Source: Hygrophila difformis (taxonomy: Eukaryota > Streptophyta > Magnoliopsida > Lamiales > Acanthaceae). From it: a stretch of 64,000 bases of DNA. The stretch covers positions 39,073,453-39,137,452 of the forward strand of contig JAOANR010000014.1 of the NCBI GenBank assembly GCA_030278955.1, given 5' to 3'. Positions 1-10,640 of this stretch are shown here, in pieces (position 1 is the first letter of the stretch; each line of letters opens with the position of its first letter). The translations under genes were made by a program, and so were the position numbers. Under the pieces are notes generated by a model. It worked only from the letters and a program-made list of their open reading frames with translations, was not told where the DNA came from and ran no database searches.

Positions 1-39
1 TGCCAAGATCCTTCATCATTAACTTCACTAAGGGTACCG

Positions 40-515
40 ATAATCTTTAAATTAAGGGAATTAGTATTCCGTACTAATGCGATAATCGATACAGGATGTA
101 CTAGAATAATAATAAATGAAAAACTTAGCAAAACCCATTAAATCAGAATTAATGGATGGAAGAATCTCATATACAACAAAACAACCTATTTCAGGTGGAC
201 AGATACTTTGAAACCAATTGTGGAATATCAGAACCCTATGGAGTTCCTGATAATTCATACATAAAAGAATTAGTAATAAATGCAGATGTAATCTTAGGAT
301 TACAATTTTTCTTACAAAATAATGGAGGATTATTTATCACAAAAGATTATATCCAAATTGTTGAAAGAACAACTTTGGCAATGTTTGCACCTAGTATTAG
401 TAAGGCGGGAACCAAGCTTCTAACAATATCAGAGTTGCGAGAAAAGCATGGTGGAGTCCCTACTAAAATAAAAAAGAAAAAACTTTTAAAAGACGGAGAC
501 ATTGAAAAACTGTAA
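40..515 (+). pseudogene. Caulimovirid aspartic protease region (broken)
   Basis: The viral protease matures the polyprotein. The active-site motif IDTGCT is read in frame 1 at about 85-102, and that frame stops near 210. The C-terminal part of the domain continues in frame 3 (ORF 156-515), where DVILGLQFF fits the conserved hydrophobic-Leu-Gly segment near the end of retroviral-type proteases. The switch of frame means at least one indel. The frame-3 ORF then overlaps the RT ORF that begins near 502 in frame 1. This could be a further mutation or an original overlap, and I cannot tell which. Confidence 0.7.
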
Positions 516-1813
516 ATGCAAAATAAAAGGAGCATGTAAACAAACTTGTAAAGAAAATATACAAATTACAGAATCTGAAGAAGAATATATTCCTGAAACT
601 CCAAAACTAAAAGAATTAATAAATATAACTAGATTTAAGCCTGAAGAAACCATAACAAAATGGATTGAGAGGTTAGAAAAATCCCAAATTATTGGAGATA
701 ACATCCAGAAATATTGGGAAAAAGATGGAACAATATGTAAGCTTGAAATAATAAATCCAGAATTGAGAATCTCAACTGCAGAAATAAATACTACAAATTT
801 GGATATAGCAGACTTCAAAATGCATATTGATGAATTAAAAGCTTTAAAATTAATTAGGGAATCAAACTCCAGACATAGGTCTGCAGCTTTTATTGTAAGA
901 AAATATTCTGAAATTGTAAGAGGAAAATCAAGAATGGTCATTAATTATAAAAGACTTAATGACAATACAAAAGATTTTGCTTATAATATACTAGATAAAA
1001 CAGTTCTAATAAATAGGATTCAAGGCTCAAAAGTATATAAAAAATTTGACTGTAAATCAGGATTTTGGCAAGTAAAAATGCGTCCTGAATCATTTGAAAT
1101 GCACCTAGTATTAGTAAGGCGGGAACCAAGCTTCTAACAACATCAGAGTTGCGAGAAAAGCATGGTGGAGTCCCTACTAAAATAAAAAAGAAAAAACTTT
1201 TAAAAGACGGAGACATTGAAAAACTGTAAATGCAAAATAAAAGGAGCATGTAAACAAACTTGTAAAGAAAATATACAAATTACAGAATCTGAAGAAGAAT
1301 ATATTCCTGAAACTCCAAAACTAAAAGAATTAATAAATATAACTAGATTTAAGCCTGAAGAAACCATAACAAAATGGATTGAGAGGTTAGAAAAATCCCA
1401 AATTATTGGAGATAACATCCAGAAATATTGGGAAAAAGATGGAACAATATGTAAGCTTGAAATAATAAATCCAGAATTGAGAATCTCAACTGCAGAAATA
1501 AATACTACAAATCTGGATATAGCAGACTTCAAAATGCATATTGATGAATTAAAAGCTTTAAAAGTAATTAGGGAATCAAACTCCAGACATAGGTCTGCAG
1601 CTTTTATTGTAAGAAAATATTCTGAAATTGTAAGAGGAAAATCAAGAATGGTTATTAATTATAAAAGACTTAATGACAATACAAAAGATTTTCTTATAAT
1701 ATACCAGATAAAACAATTCTAATAAATAGGATTCAAGGCTCAAAAGTATATAAAAAATTTGACTGTAAATCAGGATTTTGGCAAGTAAAAATGCGTCCTG
1801 AATCATTTGAATG
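387..1813 (+). repeat. 714-bp tandem duplication inside the viral RT gene
   Basis: The block beginning at 387 (GCACCTAGTATTAG) restarts at 1101 with the same sequence, so the unit is 714 bp, in direct orientation with no spacer. By eye the copies differ at about seven positions, including a one-base deletion in the second copy near 1692 that shifts its frame. The duplicated piece covers the end of the protease and the N-terminal half of RT. Unique sequence resumes after about 1813. Low divergence means the duplication is recent relative to the decay of the rest of the copy, or that the copies have been homogenised. Confidence 0.9.
502..1137 (+). pseudogene. Caulimovirid reverse transcriptase, N-terminal part (first copy)
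   Basis: This 211-residue ORF opens with a Cys-rich basic stretch (CKCKIKGAC) and carries the N-terminal RT motifs RMVINYKRLND and FDCKSGFWQVKM. These are the fingers and first catalytic Asp region of caulimovirid RT. It begins at a TTG, so it is a reading-frame segment and not a proven start. After about residue 195 it runs into the start of the next duplicated block and ends in out-of-frame sequence. It therefore lacks the YIDD palm motif and cannot be a functional polymerase. Confidence 0.8.
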
Positions 1814-2869
1814 GATTGCATTCACATGTCCAGAAGGTCTATTTGAATGGCTGGTAATGCCAGTTGGATTAAAGAATGCACCAGCTATATTTCAACAAAA
1901 GATGGATAAGATATATAAACCATATCAAAAGTTTGTTTTGGTATATATTGATGATATCCTAGTGTTTTCAAAAAATATTACTGAACATATGAGTCATCTT
2001 GACACAGTGTTTAGATTATTTGAAAAACACGGAATAAGCATCTCAAAGAAAAAGATGGAAATCAATAAAAACTAAAATAGCATTTCTTGGGGCAGAAATT
2101 GGAAAGGGAAAAATAAAACTCCAAGATCATATTGCTAAAAAGGCTATTGAATTTCCTGATAAAATGGAAGATACAAAACTATTACAACAACTTTTAGGAT
2201 TGGTTAATTATGCTAGACCCTACATTAAAAACTTATCCTCATTAACATGATCATTATACAATAAATTGGGAAAAATGGTCAAAAGTATTTTAACCAAGAA
2301 GATATAAAAAATGTACAAAAAATTAAAGAAGCATTAAAAACACTTCCAGAATTGGTATTATCAGAAGATAGTGATTATCTTATTGTGCAAATTGATGGAT
2401 CACATGAAGGATGGGGAGCTATCCTTTTGCGAAAAAAAGGATGTTTACTCACCTAAAAGTAAGGAAGAAATTTGCCAATATGCATCAGAAAAATATAGAG
2501 AAAGGGTAACCTTTCCTCAATTGATGCAGAACTGTTGGCAATAAAATATGCACTTGATAAATTTGAACTGTTTCTAACAGGAAAACCAAGATTTACAGTA
2601 AGAACTGATTGTGAGGCCATCATAAAATTTCATAGACAACTCCAAAAAAAAGATCAATGTCCAGGATAAGGTGGTTGAATTTTACAGATGTTATTAGTCA
2701 GAAAGACTACAAAATAAAATTTGAACATATTAAAGGTGAAGATAACAAAATTGCTAATATATTATCTAGAATTCTGATTAAAGAAAGAGAAAAACCATTA
2801 TATGATACTGAATTTAGAAACGAATCAATTGATGATTTTAATGAAAATGATGAGAAAAATATAAATTGA
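1216..2869 (+). pseudogene. Caulimovirid reverse transcriptase/RNase H (second copy, broken)
   Basis: This copy continues across the duplication end into the rest of the polymerase. ORF 1216-1722 repeats the RT N-terminus and is cut by a one-base deletion. ORF 1791-2075 holds the palm with YIDDILVFS. From 2076 to about 2660 RNase H can be followed only by changing frame: an IDGSHEGWG segment near 2390-2420, then a TDCEA segment near 2606. ORF 2657-2869 gives the RNase H C-terminus with FEHIKGEDNKIANILSR. There are several stops (for example near 2250), so it is non-functional. RT and RNase H would convert pregenomic RNA to DNA. Confidence 0.85.
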
Positions 2870-2909
2870 AATGGGATCAATTTTATAAAGAGGACTGGAA
2901 TATTGAGAA

Positions 2910-4279
2910 TTGAATAATATTGTTACAGGAATGGCAGAAAACTCCCAGAAAAACTCTCTGAAAACCAGCAATGAAAATGGAGTAAAAACCACAGGGATGG
3001 TAAAAACCCCAGAGGGATATTACACAATCCCTTCTAAAACCAGCCTCCCAGAAGGAAAGGAAAAAGATAAACTCTCAGAAAAAGGAGTGAAAATCTGCTT
3101 CGGCAGAAGAGCAGAAACCGGTAATAATGTAGAATTAATTTTATTTGATAACATGAAGTACATGCCTATCACATGGTTAAACTACACAGAGGAACAGATC
3201 TGCCTTTGTGATAACATCTGGAGAGCATCCTTCGATAAAAACAACAACATGTATATTGTTACTTGTCTCTCTGCTCTAAGCATGTATTTCCAGAAATTAT
3301 ATAACATAAAACCATTTTTATATTATGTAGTCTTTGAAGGTTATAAAAAAGGGATTTATGATAAAAAAGATATTTTACCCCTTAATGAAGACAATGAAAA
3401 ACCTCTTCATAAAGGATTTTATGATATAATGTCTGCAATTCAATTTGCAAAAACCACATTAGGCCCAGATTTCTTTGTAAGCCCAAGTTTGAAAAAGATT
3501 GTTGATGGTTTAAGGCCAAAAACCCAAAACCCCTCAGCCCAGTTCAATATTCAATTGGACATTCTTCAAAAAACCATATTGTGTTTTGTGACCATTGTGA
3601 AAAGATGGCCAAAGAAGTCTGTAAATATGAAGCCCAAAAGGCCGAATGGCTATAAAATTTTGAAAACCAAAAAATGAAAGCCCTTGAAGCAGAGGCCCAG
3701 ATTGAAAACCTCACTAAGAAACTTGAAATCCTTCAAAACCAAAATGAGAAATTGACCTAAAAAATTGTGTCCCTCACACTGAAAACACCAAAGCCAGAAG
3801 AAAAACCAGTCTATGGTTCAGAACCCAAACCCACCAGTTCTATGGCGGTAGTAGAATTGGCAAAAGCCTGGATGCAGCAAAACCAGGAAAATTCAACTCT
3901 TGAGATCTTAAAGGATCAAAAGTTTGAATCTAGTCCGTCTCAAACGGCAGACGGTAAAGACGAGTCAAGTCCGTTGATAGCTGATGCTTTGCTAAAAAGC
4001 ATAAGTTCAGATGATTTTGAACCAAACCAGGGAAGTTCTAACCCTGAGGTCTCTAAAGACCAAAATGAGGAACTAAGCCCATCTAGCCAGGTAGATGGTA
4101 AAAGAACATTAATTCCGGTTATGGCTGGTAGTTTGCCAAAAACTATGGGTCCAGTACAGACTGGAAAGACTAAAAACCCCAGTGAAGAAGAGATTCTTTA
4201 TGAGCTGGAAATGCAACTGAGGCCCACTTTTGCTGAGGCAATGACAGCCAGAAAAATAGAAGATATGGTGCACTGGTAG
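2910..4279 (+). pseudogene. Caulimovirid transactivator/inclusion-body protein (TAV), frameshifted
   Basis: ORF 2910-3677 (255 aa) has the segment YYVVFEGYKKGIYD near residue 140. It resembles the short viroplasmin-type motif of caulimovirid translational transactivators, which allow reinitiation on polycistronic viral RNA and form inclusion bodies. A charged heptad-like helix is encoded at about 3674-3760 in another frame. ORF 3767-4279 (170 aa), rich in Ser, Glu and Pro, looks like the C-terminal tail and begins at GTG, so it is a frame segment. Position directly downstream of RNase H fits TAV. The family call rests on this motif and gene order. It is interrupted and probably inactive. Confidence 0.65.
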
Positions 4280-5566
4280 CACTAAGGAAAAATGAAGCAA
4301 AATACCAGACCAATAAAATTATAAAAAATTAGAAAAAAGAAAATGGTGGTCCCCCTCATGATGAAGAATATTAAGAGAACCACGCAGGAATGAGCTGGAA
4401 TTCACATTAAAGCCCAGCATGTTGAAAATAATGGAATCTGAAAAAGAAAAAAAAAAGAGTTAGTGGGGCGGCTTGAAACACCACCAACCATGTGAAGAAA
4501 GGAATCCAAGACAATGAATAGTAAAAAAATCTGACAAGAGCTATGTGACTCTTGGAAAACTGCGTTAATGGGCACTAGGCTCCTCCTTATTACATTATTG
4601 TATTGTTGCATTATTGTACTAGTTGTTTGATTTTTTATCCGAACCTTATCGGATAACTTTGCCACTTGACAAGTTTTTATTGGTTGTTGTGAATTACTTA
4701 GATGACATCCCCATCTATAAATAGAGGGATGGTCTTCACTTTTAAAACACACACTCACTTCTTAGCTCTCTAGCTCTCTAAGGTTTTTGAGACTGCACTC
4801 TTGCTACTCTCCAAAGCTCTTTCTATTTCTAGTTTCCTTGTATCCATACCCTATTCAGTAATAAAATTTCAGTTTGTAAAGAAAGACCCGGTGTGGATTG
4901 CTTCCTCTTTTCTTTACTCTCTGAAAAGCAGGGGCCCGTCTGAACGGGAAAGCCTCTCATCTCTCAAGGTATGGGTTAGTTTATGATATATGTTATAATA
5001 TGATTGTTCTATGTATGGATAATAACATTATAAACATCAATATGTGACCTTTTAAAACTTAATTGATGAGATATGCCATTAGGGGAGTAATATAAAAATT
5101 TAAAGGCTTTATGCCATAAAAGCTATAAGAAAGACTCGTTAGAGGAACTACAATTCAGGGATGTTTGTTAAACATAACGAAGTTTTGTTACTGTTGTCAC
5201 TTTTGAGTTGCCCCTTAGACCCCCTGCTTACATTTCAGATCTAGGTCTGGATAATGCTAATTTGAATTTGAAACCCGAAACAGGCCCAGAAAAATGTCTC
5301 ATCAGTAAAAGTAATAAGAGGATTGCGGACTTAATGTTTATGATAATATTTCCATAACAAAGGACAATCGGACCCCATAACACATAATCAGAATTTAACA
5401 CGACCAATAGAATAATAGGAGATGACAAGTACCTAGTAAGACATCACGACATATAAGTTTTCCGAGTACAAAAAACCAGTGTTTTAAAACTTTTCTGAAA
5501 TAATTAATATCTTTTATCAAAACAAATGGAGAATATGACTAAAACTGCTGAAAGCCTAAAACAGAT
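4280..5566 (+). promoter_or_regulatory. Viral intergenic region with promoter
   Basis: A TATA box (TATAAATAG) lies at 4716-4724. About 25-35 bases downstream is a CT-rich leader (CACACACTCACTTC). AATAAAA at about 4859-4865 is a candidate polyadenylation signal. A short transcript distance between promoter and poly(A) signal is normal for caulimovirids, whose pregenomic RNA passes the signal once before using it. I did not find the usual initiator-Met tRNA primer site (TGGTATCAGAGC) here. The remainder to 5566 holds no coding signal. Confidence 0.6.
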
Positions 5567-6523
5567 TTGTTTAAAACAGAATCTTTTAAAAACACAGAAA
5601 CAAGGTTTGTTATTGTACCTTACCCGATAACACACTTTCTATGCCAAGAATGTGAAAATTGGCTTATCAGACTGATGAATAAACGAAATCAAATAAACCA
5701 GATTTGCAGGGAACAAAGATTGTTTGAAAATATTATAAAATGGAAAGTGACTAAAGAAGTTGAATTTCTAAAAAATGAAATAGAAATTCTAGAAAACAGT
5801 TATCAAAAGCACACAAAAATCTATAAGGTTTTAGAAAAACTACGAGATAACCATATAGAAAAATGTGAAAACCATTTTATAACGTGTGAACTTGAAGAAA
5901 AAATATGAAAAAAATTACAAGAAGAACATTTAGCAAGAAATAACTACTTTGAAAATGAAAGCATAAATACTTTTTACTATTTGTCCAGAATGTGGAAAAC
6001 TTGGAGAAACCATGTGGAAAATTGAAAAAGAAATAAAAGACCTTAAGGACACAATTTTAAGGTTAACGGAATACAAAGAAGAAGAGGAAGAAGACGTACA
6101 TGAACTCATATATGAGTTAAACCGTGACGAAGAAATAAAAATTATTTTAAATTCTATTCACATATATGAAGAAGTTATAAGTTACCAATCAACAGACCTC
6201 AAAACAAAAATAGAGGAGTTAAACACTTCTAAAACAGACTTTATTAATCATATAAAAAATCAACATTAAAAATGATTTATAAAACAATAAGAAACTATAG
6301 TAAATGGGAGAAAACTGCGATTGAAAGATACCGCATTAAAAAAGAAATTGTAATCCAAATCGAAGCAAAAATAAAATGCTTACAACTCTTAAACAGAAAA
6401 AATCTTATAATGAAAGAATTAGATTTAAGTTTTTGGATAAATGATGAAAGCAACAAACTACAAGAATATGAAAAAGGATTAGATTGGGAAAGAAAAGGGT
6501 GGCAGGTTAATTATATTGGGTAA
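5567..6523 (+). pseudogene. Caulimovirid coiled-coil ORF(s), broken
   Basis: Three consecutive ORFs (5567-5908, 6012-6269, 6272-6523) are rich in Lys, Glu, Ile and Leu with helical heptad character, for example RLTEYKEEEEEDVHELIYEL. They probably derive from one longer coiled-coil protein separated by stops at about 5906 and 6267. In the circular viral map they would follow the promoter, the place of the first ORF. I do not recognise a specific family. The coding signal ends at 6523, where A/T-only sequence begins, which I take as the viral end of the insertion. Confidence 0.5.
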
Positions 6524-6840
6524 AAAAATAAAAAAATAAAAAAATAATAATAAAGTAAATAAATAAATAAATAATAATATAATATATAAAATAAACAAGC
6601 GAATAAAAATAAAATACAAATGCAAGGTACCCAACTCAAAGTCTTGAAAACATTTGTGGGTCTAACTTAAAGAATGAAACATTTTATTTTAAAATAATAA
6701 CTCAATTTCACTATCATTCAAGCAATTAAATTAGTTGTTCCTCAAAAAGCATAAAATATTCGCGGTTAAAATAATGAGATTTTCTTTAGTGTAACGTTAC
6801 ATTTATCTTTTACATTGCCTGTAAAATTCAACAATTTATT
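6524..6840. other. A/T-rich junction, no gene
   Basis: 6524-6600 is almost only A and T (runs of AAAAAAT and AAAT). Endogenous caulimovirids are often found joined to such simple A/T sequence. The rest to 6840 is anonymous and noncoding. Confidence 0.6.
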
Positions 6841-7838
6841 ATTTTTTTTTGGAACAACCAATTAAGGCTAGAAAGAAAAATAAAAATAAAAATTAAAACA
6901 AAACACAAACTAGTAGCGAGGAAACCTCGCGCCCATAGCATCCGCTGCAAGAAGAGACTTCACACTATCCGCGGGAAAAGCCCATGTCGTGTAGAATAAA
7001 TCGCTGTCCGCACCAATCTTCGCAAGTTGATCCGCCAACGCATTACCTTCTCTCAGAACATGCTCAAAACAAACAGTAACAAACTCTTGACGAAGATCCC
7101 TAATCCTTAGCAAAATCTAATCAAACCAATTGAAGGGTTAGGGTTTGTCTTGATCAATCTCAGGGTCTCCATAGACTCACAAAGACAGCAAACCTCCGTA
7201 TACCCCAACGTCCGTGTGAGATCAAGTCCATGCATAATGCCTGATAATTCAGCGTGTAAGACAGATGAGTTACCAAGGTGTCCAGACACGCCTCCTAACC
7301 ACCTTCGCGAGGCATCTCGAACCACCGCCTCAAATCCCGCACCACCACGGCTGCCCAAGAACGAACCGTCCGAGTGGACCAGTGTGCCTGTCCATCCCAC
7401 CGAGTTCCAAGAGACCAACCGAGGATGGGGCCTGGGCGTCTTCAGTTTAACAGCAGCCTTATCAATTTCATCCCTGAGATGAGTGACTTCCCGAATAAGG
7501 GATTGTTGAGAGGTATTGCGTCCTTGAAAGATTCTGCAGTTTCGTTCCCTCCACACAGTCCAAACCTGCAATAAACATATTGCCATAAAGGCGAAACATC
7601 CCCAAGAGCCACACTTGAATGGAAGGAACATCAATAGAATATAGATCATTCGGCACTCCAATCTGCAAGCTCTCCCACAGTGAAATATTCCATGGACAAG
7701 CAAATAAACAATGAATCCAATCTTCCTCCACAATGCCACAAATGCTGCACAAGGGAAAGGAAGTGAGCCGGCGATGGAAACTGAGGGCGTTACATGGAAT
7801 ATCCGCACAAGAAATCAGCCATAAGGGCACTTTTGGCA
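6841..7838 (-). mobile_element. L1-type LINE 3' end, copy 1 (5'-truncated)
   Basis: On the minus strand the order is zinc-binding RT-tail domain (CSICGIVEEDWIHCLFACPW, ORF 7468-7839), a frameshift, then RNase H (HSDGSF in ORF 7107-7808, and CFEHVLREGNALADQLAK in ORF 6910-7113). Plant L1 elements such as the Ta11 group carry this zf-RVT plus RNase H tail at the end of ORF2. The element ends on the left in a T run (6842-6850), the complement of its poly(A) tail. Endonuclease and RT domains are missing. At least two frame breaks make it inactive. I found no clear TSD. Confidence 0.8.
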
Positions 7839-8075
7839 TACTGTACTGTATTATGCTGTATTGTATTATTTAATACGGGTGTATTGTATTATAGTGTATT
7901 GTATTAGCAGTGTATTAAATTAATATTATACAGTATTTGGTGGTACCCTGTATTATAATTATACAGTGTTTGGTGTTAATACTGTATTGTATTATTTTGT
8001 ATTATTTTCTAAATAATTAAATAACAATTCATTTTCTACAAAATTTCATAAAAGTTGTAAAAATACCAAAAAGAG
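7826..8075. repeat. Small nonautonomous element rich in TGTATTGTATTA repeats
   Basis: Between the two LINEs lies about 250 bp built from variants of TACTGTATTGTATTA. The ends carry weakly matching inverted motifs, CTTTTGGCAT near 7830-7840 and ATACCAAAAAG near 8063-8073. Subterminal repeats plus short inverted ends suggest a MITE. The superfamily and exact ends are unclear and I could not define a TSD. Confidence 0.4.
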
Positions 8076-8166
8076 AACATCAAACATGAACGTCAAACAT
8101 GAACATCAATCAATAAAAAATAATACAAGATAGATTTAGACTAGAAAATGAACTCAAAAATTAAAG

Positions 8167-9906
8167 CTTTTTTTTTTCGGTAAACAATGCCTCAACGGCG
8201 GCTAAAGTAAGAAAACAGAAAAATCAACAAGAAAAAGAAAAACACAAAGCCGAGGCCTGGAAGCCTACGAACGAAGAACACCCCTATCATCTTGATCCTC
8301 ATGCAACAGTTGAAGAATATGATCCGGTGGAAAAGCCCATGTCGTATAGAACAACTCTTGATCACTAGCCATCTTAGCCAAACCGTCCGCAACCCTATTC
8401 CCTTCCCTATAAATGTGTCGGAAAGAATAACTCCCAAACTCTCGTTGCTTGATTCTAATCGCTTTGATGATCGGCCAAAACCGATGCTCCGGCGTGTGCA
8501 AAGCCAAAATCAAGTTGTAAGCTTCCAACGAATCCGTATAACACGTAACTCGAGACTCCCCCAGAGACTCCGCCAGCTCCAAACCTCGCAACACCCCAAT
8601 CAATTCTACCTCTAAAATGGTCCGAGGGCCGAGTTGCCCCCCACCCCTCCACGCCAAGCTCCCTCACTCGTCCGGCACACCGCCGCATATCCGCTCCTTC
8701 CCTCCCCCTGACGAAGACTGCCATCAGAGTGTACAAGTATCCCATTCACTCCTTCATCCTTCCACTTCACAAGCACCCCCGGCCGGTTGCCCCCACTACC
8801 ACAATCCGCCGCTCGCACCAGGGCCTCCGTAAGCCGCCGGACTTCACCAACAATCCGTTTATGCGCCATCTCTATCGCCTGGAATATCCTCATATTCCGC
8901 TCAAGCCACACTATCCAAACCCCGGCCACAAACACTTGCTGCCATGTTCTCACCATATAGTGTAACCAATGTCGGACTTCCTCCGTTGTCAAAGTCGGGA
9001 TGTGCGCCACATCCGTAACCCCCACCTCGCACCACACCTGCCGAGCCCAATGACACCCAAACAAAGCATGAGACCAGTCCTCCTCTTCCGTGCCACAGAT
9101 GGCACAAAGAGGATTCGGCGCCACCTTTCTGTGATATCGGACCATATTGGTTGCCAAAGAGCCATGCGATATGAGCCACAACACATGTCCAATCTTTTCC
9201 GGAATAGCTTGCTTCCAAATCCAACTCCAACCATTGGCGTCATCAGCAGCCTCTCGAATCCAATTGTAACCAGATCGAACAGTATAAGTGCCCGACGGCT
9301 CCATCTTCTATACCAAGAGATCCGGCGCAGACTCCATGATAATAGGGCATGTAGACTCCTCAATCTCCGCTCTAATCGTAGCCGGCATCCAAGTGTATAG
9401 CCGATTTAACTGCCACTGACCGTTATGAATCACATCTCGCACCTTAAGTTCCAAATCATTCACGTGCACAAATGGCATCAGCGGTGCCAAACAAGAACCT
9501 TTCCACCAGGGGGCATACCACAAAGAACTTTGTCCATCACCTATCCGGACACCGAAGGCCGGCCGAAGTAACTCGCCCACTTGAACCAAAGTGTTCCAAA
9601 TCCTCGTACCTTTCGCATGCGGCCTGGGAAAAGTTCCATCCCGACATCCATATCGACACTTCAACCATTGCACCCAGAGCAAGACATCGGGTATACAACA
9701 TACACCAGCTCCTACCACAATGCAAGCCAGATAACAGTGCAAGACATAACCGAGCAAGACAAAATTCAGACACTTTCTGATAGTTAACCTGCATACACTA
9801 CTAACCCTTCCCAAAAAACAGGTGGAAAGGCTGCATTAATAACCAATATGCAAAATTAAAATCCATTTAGTCCCACTGTACTACTTGTTGCTCAATACCA
9901 AGCCTA
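8167..9906 (-). mobile_element. L1-type LINE 3' end, copy 2 (5'-truncated, TSD present)
   Basis: The minus strand reads in order: end of ORF2 RT region (ORF 9308-9814), zinc-binding domain (CAICGTEEEDWSHALFGCHW, ORF 8612-9304), and RNase H (HSDGS then FRHIYREGNRVADGLAKM, ORFs 8612-9304 and 8265-8657). The T run at 8167-8177 is the poly(A) tail. The 11-bp direct repeat AAAAATTAAAG occurs at 8156-8166 and again at 9907-9917, giving exact ends and the TSD expected of target-primed reverse transcription. It lacks endonuclease and most of RT, and the ORF is frameshifted. Its protein is related to, but clearly diverged from, LINE copy 1. Confidence 0.88.
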
Positions 9907-10175
9907 AAAAATTAAAGATAATTGGCTAATTGACATCAAACATGAAAAAAGACCTGATCAAAGCAACCCAAATAAGGGACAAGAAAACAAAGTGTACAAA
10001 TTCATACATCAGTTGACAAAGGAATATTACTTCAAATAAACCCATTGTTTTCATAAACATTCTCAAATCACAAATTGAGTTAATTGCACTTTGTGTTGTT
10101 ATCTATTCATCTCAAAGCAAAATCCATAATTCCTATACCACCGTTACCATCACAAAAATAGGTAATTACAAAATA

Positions 10176-10440
10176 TTATATAAATTGAGATGTCCAAAGT
10201 CCACTCCTTTTTTCCCTCAAGAGCATATTAACATATACTTGTTTGCGCTCAAGATCATTGCAAATTGCTTTGAAAGTCTGCACATTTGATGGTTTTTCAA
10301 AGATCAGATTCACGGCCAGTAGCTTCTCTTCAATTGGAAGGCCTAGAGTGCGAACGTTCTCAGCAACATAATGATTATCATTGTTATCTGAAGGAGTCAT
10401 ACGCTCAGCCAGAAGAGTAAATGCTTGTACATTTTCAGTA
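10176..10440 (-). pseudogene. Coding fragment of an unrecognised gene
   Basis: An open minus-strand frame of about 80 residues ends at 10176 with a stop. The composition (FTLLAERMTPSDNNDNHYVAENV... then ICNDLERKQVYVNMLLREKR) is soluble and helical with no repeats, as in a real exon. It is cut at 10440 by the hAT-like repeat. It vaguely recalls the C-terminus of plant MYB/SANT-like proteins associated with transposases, but this is only an impression. A second open stretch at about 11405-11486 on the same strand (MNVDEWKNDFLTAQF) may be the preceding part. Confidence 0.4.
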
Positions 10441-10640
10441 GGGGTGGGCAAATGGGGCGGGTTAATCGGGTACCCGACCCGAACCCGAAAAATAGTGGGA
10501 TTGGGTTGGGTACCCGAACCCGAAAATACCCGAAGTCGGGTACCCAAACCCAAAGTTAGTAGATCAGGTCGGGTATCGGGTTTTACAAATGAACCCGAAT
10601 TCCCCGATCGGGTACCCGAATTACCCGACTTTTTAAAAAA
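10441..10640. mobile_element. hAT-like nonautonomous repeat (GGGTACCCGA-rich), one end visible
   Basis: The segment begins TAGGGGTGGGCAAATGGGGC, a typical hAT terminus, and continues as repeated CGGGTACCCGAACCCGA motifs in both orientations. Such subterminal repeats mark a common plant hAT MITE type. The matching right terminus (TGCCCACCCCTA) is not found in the following 800 bp, so the right end is lost or lies within later insertions. It interrupts the coding fragment at 10176-10440. Confidence 0.55.

Larger units (their letters stand above)
1..6523 (+). mobile_element. Endogenous pararetrovirus (Caulimoviridae) fragment
   Basis: A linear piece of an integrated caulimovirid genome. The order is aspartic protease, reverse transcriptase, RNase H, transactivator-like protein, intergenic region with a TATA box, then a coiled-coil ORF. 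In a circular caulimovirid map the last ORF lies just downstream of the promoter, so the copy is circularly permuted relative to the transcript. All long ORFs carry stops or frameshifts, so the copy is an inactive relic. The left end lies outside the window; the right end dissolves into A/T-rich sequence. A separate transactivator ORF after RT suggests the cavemovirus/solendovirus side of the family, which is inference. No movement-protein or coat-protein ORF is visible. Confidence 0.85.

Noticed and set aside
156..515. Treating the viral ORFs as live genes
   Set aside because: Protease, RT, RNase H and TAV are all spread over several frames with stops; the copy is a relic.
486..941. Minus-strand ORFs opposite the viral RT (also 1200-1532)
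   Set aside because: They mirror the duplicated RT coding sequence in the antisense frame and have no independent support.
4740..5566. Initiator-Met tRNA primer site in the viral intergenic region
   Set aside because: I searched by eye for TGGTATCAGAG and close variants and found none.
8969..9400. Plus-strand ORFs across the L1 copies (also 7150-7482, 9472-9780)
   Set aside because: Antisense shadows of zf-RVT and RNase H coding sequence.
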